A stretch of 5,149 nucleotides of DNA from Alcaligenaceae bacterium. Lineage in GTDB: Bacteria > Pseudomonadota > Gammaproteobacteria > Burkholderiales > Burkholderiaceae. Location of the stretch: NCBI GenBank assembly GCA_947372575.1, contig CANBUF010000181.1, positions 1 through 5,149 of the forward strand. The letters are read 5' to 3'. Within the stretch, counting starts at the first letter, position 1; every line of letters begins with the position of its first letter. The position numbers and the translations under genes are program-made. Of the stretch, positions 1-5,149 are shown one piece after another. The notes beneath the pieces were generated by a model, which had not been told where the DNA came from, did not search any database, and saw nothing but the letters and a program-made list of their open reading frames with translations.

Positions 1-802
1 GGATGGTCCGTATAAGGATCGTCCAGGTCTGGATCAGATTGCGCAGGGTATTGGCGGCATCATGTCTGTCACGGGTGAGCCTGGACGGGGTCCAATGCGT
101 GCGGGCATCCCGGTCGCGGATCTGACCTCTGGATTATTCTGTGCGATCGGCACGATGGTGGCGTTGCTCGAACGTGAAGTCTCGGGCGAGGGCCAGTGGG
201 TGCAGACTTCGTTGCTGCAAGCGCAAGTCTGGATGATGGATTTCCAGATCATGCGCTGGCTGATGAACCAGGAAATCCCGGGCCAGAGTGGCAACGATCA
301 TCCGACCAGTTCGCCAACGGGTGTCTTCCAGACTTCAGACGGCTATATCAACATTGCGGCCATGGGCACCGAAATGTATGTGCGTCTGGTCACCGTGCTC
401 GGTGTGCCGGAGATGGCTGATGACCCACGCTATCAGACGTTGCAGTTGCGCGCTAAAAATCGTCCGCAGCTCAATGCAGAGATCGCAGACGTGACACGCA
501 AGAACACCACTAAATTCTGGATTGACCTGCTGAACAAAGAAGGTGTGCCGTGCGGACCGATCAAGAACGTTCAGGAAACAATGGAGGACCCACAAGTCCA
601 GCACCTGGGCATGGCCAAGACCATTCAGCATCCCAAACTTGGTGAAATCAGTGTTGTCGGTCAGCCGGTGATTCTGAGTCGTTCAAAACGCGAAGTCTTT
701 ACTGCCGCTCCAGATCGTGGACAACACAACGCCGAAGTCTATGCAGAGTTTGGTATCAGCGCAGAGAGGATCGAGGTACTGCTTAACGAAGGAGCCATCT
801 AA
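1..802 (+). CDS. Class III (CaiB/BaiF family) CoA-transferase, 5' end outside window
   Basis: The reading frame is open from base 2 and ends at TAA 800-802, giving 266 visible residues. Enzymes of this family move coenzyme A from a donor thioester to a carboxylic acid in the cytoplasm, through an aspartyl-CoA mixed anhydride. The visible start carries the family signature Y-K-D-R-P-G-L-D-Q-I-A-Q. Its last Asp (bases 32-34) aligns with catalytic Asp169 of formyl-CoA transferase and CaiB. Next come GGIMSVTGEP, the GIPVADLTSGLF segment, and the EGQWVQTSLLQAQ segment typical of the family core. The C-terminal half has the usual EGVPCGPIKNVQE loop. About 155-160 N-terminal residues, including the first Rossmann half, must lie upstream. 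The ATG at base 62 is internal and not the start. The gene abuts the GntR regulator with no gap and shares an operon with a crotonase, which fits acyl-CoA catabolism. The acid substrate cannot be told from sequence alone. Confidence 0.93.
   Translation, partial: DGPYKDRPGLDQIAQGIGGIMSVTGEPGRGPMRAGIPVADLTSGLFCAIGTMVALLEREVSGEGQWVQTSLLQAQVWMMDFQIMRWLMNQEIPGQSGNDHPTSSPTGVFQTSDGYINIAAMGTEMYVRLVTVLGVPEMADDPRYQTLQLRAKNRPQLNAEIADVTRKNTTKFWIDLLNKEGVPCGPIKNVQETMEDPQVQHLGMAKTIQHPKLGEISVVGQPVILSRSKREVFTAAPDRGQHNAEVYAEFGISAERIEVLLNEGAI
788..794 (+). promoter_or_regulatory. Ribosome binding site of the GntR gene
   Basis: GAAGGAG lies inside the last codons of the CoA-transferase, 8 bases before the ATG at 803. 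It is the strongest Shine-Dalgarno match in the window. It decides the start of the regulator at 803 despite the long N-terminal extension this implies, and it suggests coupled translation of the two genes. Confidence 0.75.
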
Positions 803-1627
803 ATGACCAATCCTGCTGTGACTGCCACTGTTTACACCGCTCGCCGCCAGCCTTTGGTGAGTCGCGGATCGTCTGCCAGCAAAACTTCGGTTTCGCTGGG
901 GACGTCAAAAATTACGACGGCGTTTGATAGTCTGGGGCGACCAGAAAATCTGCCCGACGAAATCGCACAGCAGTTGCGTGCCCGCATTCTCAATGAAAGC
1001 CTGGCACCCGGACAGCGCCTGCCGACCGAGCAAGAGCTGGGCGCGCAGTTTGGTGTGAGCCGCAACGTTGTCCGCGAGGCGATTGCACGTCTGAAGCTAA
1101 CGGGCCTGGTTGAGACGCGTCACGGTGTGGGCACGTTTGTGTGTTCGGATCTGGCGATGCGGCCCTTTGAGGTCTCGCATGATGATTTGCTTGAGCTATC
1201 TCAGTTGATCCATGTGCACCAGTTGCGCGTGGAAATCGAATCCGGCGCGGCGGCTCTGGCGGCGACGCATCGCACCAAGTCACAGCTGGAGTCCTTGCAG
1301 CAGGCGCTCAAACGCGTCGACCAGGATTCTGCCGACTGGCAGGCTGCCGCGCATTCGGCGGTAGACTTCCACCTGGCGGTCGCGCATGCCGCCAATAATC
1401 CTTATTTTGTGCGAATCATGGGCCATTTAAGCCATGTGATTCATAATGCTGTCCGCACGTTCCGTTTCAGAATCACTGGCACGGATCGTATTGATGAAAT
1501 TGGCGACGAGCATTTGAATATTGTCGATGCGATTGCGCGACAGGATTCCAATGCCGCACGCCAGGCCATGCGTACCCATCTCGAAAACGCGATGGCTCGT
1601 TACCGTAAATTACTAGGAGACTTTTGA
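803..1627 (+). CDS. GntR-family transcriptional regulator, FadR (FCD) subfamily
   Basis: This 274-residue protein is a ligand-responsive DNA-binding regulator, probably of the operon in which it sits. Residues about 51-114 form the GntR winged helix: DEIAQQLRARIL, the LPTEQELGAQFGVSR turn, a recognition helix VVREAIARLKLTG, and the wing with GVGTFV. Residues about 130-270 are an FCD helical bundle with DFHLAVAHAANNPYF, DEHLNIVDAI and MRTHLENA. His190, His237 and His259 match the three metal-binding histidines of this domain. The usual Asp four residues before the first His is Ala186 here. Residues 1-48 are a polar, Ser/Thr/Arg-rich extension, longer than usual before the first helix, yet the start at 803 is backed by a good ribosome binding site and there is no other Met before residue 119. 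It sits between two catabolic genes in the same direction, so autoregulation is likely. The effector is unknown, with an organic acid or acyl-CoA the obvious guess. Confidence 0.93.
   Translation: MTNPAVTATVYTARRQPLVSRGSSASKTSVSLGTSKITTAFDSLGRPENLPDEIAQQLRARILNESLAPGQRLPTEQELGAQFGVSRNVVREAIARLKLTGLVETRHGVGTFVCSDLAMRPFEVSHDDLLELSQLIHVHQLRVEIESGAAALAATHRTKSQLESLQQALKRVDQDSADWQAAAHSAVDFHLAVAHAANNPYFVRIMGHLSHVIHNAVRTFRFRITGTDRIDEIGDEHLNIVDAIARQDSNAARQAMRTHLENAMARYRKLLGDF
1615..1620 (+). promoter_or_regulatory. Ribosome binding site deciding the crotonase start
   Basis: AGGAGA lies in the last codons of the GntR gene, 9 bases before ATG 1630 but only 3 bases before the in-frame TTG at 1624. The spacing favours ATG 1630 and rejects the TTG, which would add only two residues. 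Confidence 0.65.
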
Positions 1628-1629
1628 AC

Positions 1630-2445
1630 ATGACTACTACCCGATTGTTACAGGGCGAAATTACTGACAGCCTGATCGTAGAAAAAAAAGGCGCTACAGG
1701 CTGGATCACGTTTAACGATCCAGGCCGCCATAACGCTATGTCTTATGACATGTGGGTAGGTGTCCCGCTGGCACTTGAGTTGTTCGAACAAGACGCCACG
1801 ATTCGTTCAGTTGTGCTGACAGGCGCAGGCGACAAGGCTTTTGTCAGTGGTGCGAACATTTCGCAGTTTGAAAAGCTGCGTACAACCGAAGATGCTGTCG
1901 CTGAATATGAGCGCGTGGCAGAGAAAGCACAGAATGCAATTTATGACTTCCTCAAGCCCGTGATTGCACGCGTCGATGGCTATTGCATCGGTGGCGGTTT
2001 GAATCTGGCGTTGTGCTGCGACGTGCGGATTGCATCGGATGCAAGTAGTTTTGCAATCCCTGCCGGCAAGCTCGGTCTGGGTTATCGCCTGACTGCGATT
2101 CGTAACCTTGTCATGACTGTTGGCGCACCACAGGCACTGGATATCATCTTGTCCGCTGCACGGTTTAATGCGCAAGAAGCCCTGACAAAAGGTCTGGTCC
2201 AGTACGTGGTGCCTGCCGCTGAGCTCGACAAGACGCTCGATGCTTACCTAGCTAAGCTTGCTGCCAATGCACCGCTGACTTTGCAGGCCGGTAAAAAGGC
2301 GATTCGCGAATTCCAGAAAGTGGCGCCACATATCGACACCGACGGGATTCTCAAGCTCGTGCTGGGTTGCTTTGCGAGTGAAGACTACCAGGAAGGCAAG
2401 CGCGCGTTTGCAGAAAAACGCCAACCGGTTTTCCTCGGTAAGTAA
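1630..2445 (+). CDS. Crotonase-fold protein (enoyl-CoA hydratase/isomerase family), atypical active site
   Basis: This cytoplasmic enzyme of 271 residues matches the usual length of single-domain crotonases and acts on an acyl-CoA thioester. Seen in order are WITFNDPGRHNAMS (residues 25-38), the first oxyanion-hole loop AFVSGANI (70-77), the second oxyanion-hole loop GYCIGGGLNLALCCDVRIAS (117-136), then FAIPAGKLGLGY (141-152), and ARFNAQEALTKGLV (177-190), which leads into the C-terminal trimerisation helices. The backbone oxyanion hole is intact. However, the residues matching catalytic Glu144 and Glu164 of rat mitochondrial crotonase are Asn125 and Ala145. A standard syn-hydration of enoyl-CoA is therefore not assured, and isomerase, decarboxylase, hydrolase or another crotonase-type reaction is possible. 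Many database entries named enoyl-CoA hydratase share this lack. The gene starts 2 bases after the GntR stop and shares one base with the next gene, so it belongs to the same operon as the CoA-transferase. Confidence 0.93.
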   Translation: MTTTRLLQGEITDSLIVEKKGATGWITFNDPGRHNAMSYDMWVGVPLALELFEQDATIRSVVLTGAGDKAFVSGANISQFEKLRTTEDAVAEYERVAEKAQNAIYDFLKPVIARVDGYCIGGGLNLALCCDVRIASDASSFAIPAGKLGLGYRLTAIRNLVMTVGAPQALDIILSAARFNAQEALTKGLVQYVVPAAELDKTLDAYLAKLAANAPLTLQAGKKAIREFQKVAPHIDTDGILKLVLGCFASEDYQEGKRAFAEKRQPVFLGK

Positions 2446-3203
2446 TGTCAGTCTGGCATCAGCTTTTCCCGTCGATTCCACTTTTTGTGCTGATGTGTTT
2501 TGCAGTTTTGATTGCAGGCACCATCCGTTCATTCACTGGTTTTGGTGGGGGGCTGGTGCTTGCGCCCTTGTTCAGTCTGTTCATGCAGCCGGCTGACATG
2601 GTGGTCGTGGTGCTGTTGTTGAATTTCCTGACTTCGGTTCAAACCTTACGCAGTACCTGGCATACAACCGATTGGCGCATGGTCAGGTCGTTATCGATCC
2701 CCGCCTTGTTCGGTGTCCCGCTGGGCGTATGGCTGGTTGAGTGGATGGATCCGAATCTGATTCGTCGCATGATCGGCGTGATCGTAGCGAGTCTGGCTGG
2801 CATCATGCTGGTGGGCTGGCAATATAACGGCCGGCGCGGCCCTGTCCAGGACTGGATTGTAGGTGTCACAAGTGGTGCGCTGACGGCCATTGCAGGCGTT
2901 GGTGGGCCACCGCTGGTGTTGTATCTTTTATCCGTCAAAAACATTTCTCCGATCGCGTTGCGCTCGTTCTTTATGATGTTTTTTACCTTTGCGCAGATCA
3001 GTACCATGACGTTCTTTTTGTATCAGGGACTGATCAACAAGACGCAACTCATTTATTCCGCTTCTTTTGCACCGGTCTATCTGGTCTCGACGTTCCTGGG
3101 GACGTACCTGTTTCTCAAAGCATTGAAAGGCAGCGTGGATCTCATCAAGCGCCTGTCGCTCTGGTTTTTGCTGTTAGTCGGATGCGTGACACTGCTGATT
3201 TGA
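2445..3203 (+). CDS. TauE/SafE-family membrane transporter (putative anion exporter)
   Basis: This 252-residue, very hydrophobic inner-membrane protein has the length and layout of the TauE/SafE family, whose studied members are linked to export of sulfite, sulfoacetate or related organic anions. Membrane segments are visible at about residues 11-28, 34-47, 51-66, 82-99, 108-124, 137-163, 172-194, 202-225 and 236-251, so roughly eight. The two-fold internal repeat of the family is plain: FTGFGGGLVLAP (30-41) recurs as AGVGGPPLVLYL (150-161). A charged loop with NGRRGP (129-134) separates the halves. The start codon overlaps the crotonase stop (TAATG) with only a weak GGTAAG upstream, so translation is probably coupled. 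Operon membership suggests it moves the substrate, a product or a by-product of the acyl-CoA pathway. The direction and the ion are not readable, and a sulfur-containing anion is only a possibility. Confidence 0.9.
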   Translation: MSVWHQLFPSIPLFVLMCFAVLIAGTIRSFTGFGGGLVLAPLFSLFMQPADMVVVVLLLNFLTSVQTLRSTWHTTDWRMVRSLSIPALFGVPLGVWLVEWMDPNLIRRMIGVIVASLAGIMLVGWQYNGRRGPVQDWIVGVTSGALTAIAGVGGPPLVLYLLSVKNISPIALRSFFMMFFTFAQISTMTFFLYQGLINKTQLIYSASFAPVYLVSTFLGTYLFLKALKGSVDLIKRLSLWFLLLVGCVTLLI

Positions 3204-3237
3204 CCCTCTGACAGACAACATCCGCATACAATCAGGT

Positions 3238-4155
3238 ATGACTCAGCACACCATTTTGTTACTCGGCGCCAACGGTCAAGTTGGACACGCGTTGCAGACC
3301 ACGCTTGCCTCGATTGGTGACGTGGTGCTGTGCACCCGCGCCGAAATTGACCTGAGTGATGTCGAAAAGGTCCCCCAGGCTATTCGGACATTTGTGGCGC
3401 GTGTGCGGCCCACTGCGATTGTGAATGCTGCGGCCTACACTGCAGTTGATCGTGCCGAGTCAGAGCCTGAGCTGGCCTATTTCATCAACGCAGTAGTGCC
3501 AGGCTTGCTGGCCGAGGCCGCTGAGGTCGTCGATGCGTGTCTGGTGCATTACTCGACCGATTATGTGTTTGATGGTCGCCAGTCGATACCCTATAAAGAA
3601 ACAGATCGGACCAATCCTCTGTCTGTGTATGGACGCACCAAGCTGCAGGGCGAGCAGGCCGTCGCCCAAGGCTGCAAGCGGCACATTCTCCTGCGCACGA
3701 GCTGGGTCGTCAGTGCGCATGGTGGTAATTTTTTAAAGACGATGCTCAAAGCCGGTCAGGAGCGCGATAGCCTGCGTGTGGTGGCTGATCAGGTGGGGGC
3801 GCCCACGTCGGCCAAATTGATTGCGCAGGCAACCACGCACATCCTGGACACACTGATGGATTGTGACGCGCAGGATCCGCGCTGGGGGCTCTATCACCTG
3901 GTAGCTGGTGGAGAGACAAACTGGCACGACTACGCGCAGTATGTACTGTCTCAGGCGCGCGAGGCAGGCTGGCCAATCAAGGTCAATCCTGCCGGTATTG
4001 CTGCAATTGCGACAGCGGATTATCCTGTAGCTGCGACCCGGCCCCTGAGCTCGCGACTCGATACGACCAAGTTCCGTCAGACGTTTGGTCTGGAGTTGCC
4101 GGATTGGAGATATGGTGTGGACGAGGTCCTCGCTGAATTAAAGTCAAGTGTTTGA
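3238..4155 (+). CDS. rmlD: dTDP-4-dehydrorhamnose reductase
   Basis: This cytoplasmic enzyme (also called RfbD) performs the last step of dTDP-L-rhamnose synthesis, the NAD(P)H-dependent reduction of dTDP-4-dehydro-L-rhamnose, supplying rhamnose for surface polysaccharide. The 305 residues match the normal length. The N-terminal Rossmann motif is GANGQVG (10-16), and NAAAYTAVDRAESEPELA (63-80) is the family signature. The catalytic triad is Thr107 in STDYVFDG, Tyr131 and Lys135 in YGRTKLQGE, with the same Thr-Tyr spacing as Salmonella RmlD. Substrate-side motifs are RTSWV (153-157), NFLKTML (164-170), VVADQVGAPT (181-190) and RPLSSRLD (268-275). The companion genes rmlA, rmlB and rmlC are not in the window. 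ATG 3238 is chosen because the Rossmann strand begins five residues later. The nearest AGG is only one base before the ATG, so no normal ribosome binding site is present. Its neighbour waaC fits an envelope role. Confidence 0.94.
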   Translation: MTQHTILLLGANGQVGHALQTTLASIGDVVLCTRAEIDLSDVEKVPQAIRTFVARVRPTAIVNAAAYTAVDRAESEPELAYFINAVVPGLLAEAAEVVDACLVHYSTDYVFDGRQSIPYKETDRTNPLSVYGRTKLQGEQAVAQGCKRHILLRTSWVVSAHGGNFLKTMLKAGQERDSLRVVADQVGAPTSAKLIAQATTHILDTLMDCDAQDPRWGLYHLVAGGETNWHDYAQYVLSQAREAGWPIKVNPAGIAAIATADYPVAATRPLSSRLDTTKFRQTFGLELPDWRYGVDEVLAELKSSV

Positions 4156-4189
4156 AATGTCGTGTTTGAAATGTCGCTTTTGAAATGAT
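4148..4189 (+). repeat. 14-bp tandem repeat, two exact copies plus one degenerate copy
   Basis: GTGTTTGAAATGTC occurs at 4148-4161 and is repeated exactly at 4162-4175. A third copy at 4176-4189 agrees at 10 of 14 positions and keeps the core TTTGAAATG. The first copy holds the rmlD stop codon TGA (4153-4155). Because 14 is not a multiple of three, the TGA in each copy falls in a different frame, so all three forward frames are closed here. It probably arose by slipped-strand duplication. No function is shown by the sequence. Confidence 0.85.
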
Positions 4190-4226
4190 TACTTAGAACT
4201 GAACCGCCTGTAATGAAGAATCTAAA

Positions 4227-5149
4227 TTGACCACCCGAATCCTCATTGTTCGCACTTCGTCACTGGGTGACCTGGTGCACATGCTGCCTGCAATATCTGA
4301 CATCGCACGATACGTGCCGGATGCGCAGATTGACTGGCTCGTTGAGGATGCGTTTGCGCAGATTCCAGCCTGGCATCCTGCGGTCAACGAGGTGATCCGC
4401 ATTGCGCATCGCCGCTGGCGTCGTAACTGGTGGTCCGCAGAGGTCAGGCGCGAACGTGCAGCACTCGAAGAAAATTTGCGTACCCGCAATTACGACATCG
4501 TGCTGGACATGCAGGCTTTGCTCAAGACAGTCTGGTTTGTGCGGATGGCCTCGGGTACCAAACATGGTCTGGACTGGCGTTCGGCCCGCGAACCACTGGC
4601 GACGGTTTTTTATGATGTCCGACATCGCGTCGAGTTCTGGCAGCCCGCCGTCACGCGACAGCGCAAGCTTGCGGCGGCAACATTCGGTTACACCTATGAG
4701 GGTGCGCCAGACTTTGGCTTGCAGGCGTTTGAACAAGAAGCGCATGTGCTGCGACTGCATGAAGATCCCTACGCGGTGATCATGCCCTCGGCGAGTCGCG
4801 ACGATAAGTTGTGGCCCGAGCAGGATTGGCACGCCGTCTTTGATGTGTTGGACCAAGCCGGTCTGCAGCTCAAGTTACTCGCCGGTAATGCTGCGGAACT
4901 CGCACGTGCCGAGGCGCTGATCGCAACGCGTGCGCGTGCGATGGTGCTCCCCCGCATGGATTTGACTGAAGCCGCCCGTTGCCTGGCGGGTGCGACGCTG
5001 ATGGTCGGGCTCGATAGCGGACTGACACATTTGTCTGCAGCGCTCGGTCGACCAACAATAGGAATTTACAAGGCCTCGACGCCGGTGCGCACGCCGCTAA
5101 CAGGCAGTGCCTTTACCGCGAGTCTCGGCGACCGTGGGCAGTCGCCCTC
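4227..5149 (+). CDS. waaC: Lipopolysaccharide heptosyltransferase I, 3' end outside window
   Basis: This enzyme (also called RfaC), glycosyltransferase family 9, adds the first L-glycero-D-manno-heptose from ADP-heptose to the Kdo of lipid A, on the cytoplasmic face of the inner membrane. The frame is open from TTG 4227 to the window end, giving 307 residues. The N-terminal signature ILIVRTSSLGDLVHMLPA holds Asp15, matching catalytic Asp13 of E. coli WaaC. DMQALLKT is the conserved mid-domain motif. Lys194 in SRDDKLWP matches E. coli Lys192, and Asp263 in VGLDSGLTHLSAALGRPTIG matches Asp261 in the ADP-heptose site. E. coli WaaC has about 319 residues, so only a short C-terminal tail is missing. 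The start must be TTG 4227: an in-frame TGA stands at 4200-4202 and no ATG or GTG lies between it and the signature. The ribosome binding site is weak (GAAGAA, 4215-4220). WaaC rather than WaaF is favoured by the TSSLGD start and the residue matches. Confidence 0.92.
   Translation, partial: MTTRILIVRTSSLGDLVHMLPAISDIARYVPDAQIDWLVEDAFAQIPAWHPAVNEVIRIAHRRWRRNWWSAEVRRERAALEENLRTRNYDIVLDMQALLKTVWFVRMASGTKHGLDWRSAREPLATVFYDVRHRVEFWQPAVTRQRKLAAATFGYTYEGAPDFGLQAFEQEAHVLRLHEDPYAVIMPSASRDDKLWPEQDWHAVFDVLDQAGLQLKLLAGNAAELARAEALIATRARAMVLPRMDLTEAARCLAGATLMVGLDSGLTHLSAALGRPTIGIYKASTPVRTPLTGSAFTASLGDRGQSP

Larger units (their letters stand above)
1..3203 (+). other. Probable four-gene catabolic operon (left end outside window)
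   Basis: CoA-transferase, GntR regulator, crotonase and TauE/SafE transporter run in one direction with junctions of 0 bases, 2 bases and a one-base overlap. No promoter or terminator is visible between them. Such packing strongly suggests one transcript with coupled translation. The promoter and any operator for the regulator should lie upstream of the window, because no convincing FadR-type palindrome was found inside it by eye. The 34 bases after the transporter hold no hairpin terminator, so read-through into rmlD cannot be excluded. Confidence 0.75.

Noticed and set aside
62..64. ATG 62 as the start of the CoA-transferase
   Set aside because: The frame stays open to the window edge, and residues before it include the conserved catalytic Asp motif PGLDQIAQ, so it is an internal methionine.
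1624..1626. TTG 1624 as the crotonase start
   Set aside because: It lies only 3 bases from AGGAGA, while ATG 1630 has an ideal 9-base spacing. The TTG adds just two residues.
803..1627. FadR-type operator palindromes (TNGTNNNACNA) in or near the regulator gene
   Set aside because: Reading by eye found only partial matches, and the likely operator site lies upstream of the window.
1807..2175. 122-codon minus-strand open frame opposite the crotonase gene, and a similar one at 2639-3007 opposite the transporter
   Set aside because: Both lie wholly inside well-supported genes and have low-complexity, Cys/Ile/Arg-rich translations with no family resemblance.
2829..2841. Perfect GC hairpin GGCCG-GCG-CGGCC
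   Set aside because: It is inside the transporter gene at an Arg/Gly loop, is only 5 bp long and has no T run, so it is best explained by codon use.
3200..3232. TTGACC and TACAAT as a sigma-70 promoter for rmlD
   Set aside because: The 21-base spacing is outside the normal range, so it is not listed as a feature and only discussed as a low-interest possibility.
4188..4214. Possible hairpin ATTAC/GTAAT between rmlD and waaC
   Set aside because: The five-bp AT-rich stem with a 17-base loop and no T run is too weak to call a terminator.
4260..4856. 198-codon open frame on the minus strand opposite waaC
   Set aside because: The opposite strand encodes a clear WaaC with all its catalytic motifs. 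The antisense translation shows no recognisable motif and has no sensible upstream signals.

Overview
The window reads as a compact, fully coding stretch of a Gram-negative proteobacterial chromosome, most likely a betaproteobacterium of the order Burkholderiales. The family Alcaligenaceae is a guess from protein flavour only. The Gram-negative call is firm because the right end carries a lipopolysaccharide heptosyltransferase. The lineage call is an inference, since no rRNA or marker gene is present. All six genes are on the + strand with very short gaps. I see no mobile element, CRISPR array, tRNA or rRNA gene, and no stretch over 100 bases without a gene.

Left block (1-3203) looks like one catabolic transcription unit of four genes. 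They are the C-terminal two thirds of a class III (CaiB/BaiF) CoA-transferase, a FadR-type GntR regulator, a crotonase-fold (enoyl-CoA hydratase/isomerase family) enzyme, and a TauE/SafE-family membrane transporter. The stop of the first gene abuts the start of the second, the next gap is 2 bases, and the last pair overlaps by one base (TAATG). The simplest reading is a small pathway that activates an organic acid as its CoA thioester, acts on the acyl-CoA with the crotonase, moves an anion across the membrane, and is controlled by its own regulator. The substrate cannot be read from the sequence. The crotonase lacks both classical hydratase glutamates (Asn125 and Ala145 occupy those positions), so its reaction is uncertain.

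Right block (3204-5149) belongs to cell-envelope biosynthesis: dTDP-4-dehydrorhamnose reductase (rmlD/rfbD) and heptosyltransferase I (waaC/rfaC), the latter cut by the window end. waaC must begin at a TTG codon. The 71-base gap between these two genes opens with a 14-bp tandem repeat that overlaps the rmlD stop codon.

I found no convincing new multi-gene system. The items most worth a second look are the uncharacterised acyl-CoA operon with its atypical crotonase, the altered metal site of the GntR regulator, the tandem repeat at the rmlD end, and the weak translation-start signals of rmlD and waaC.
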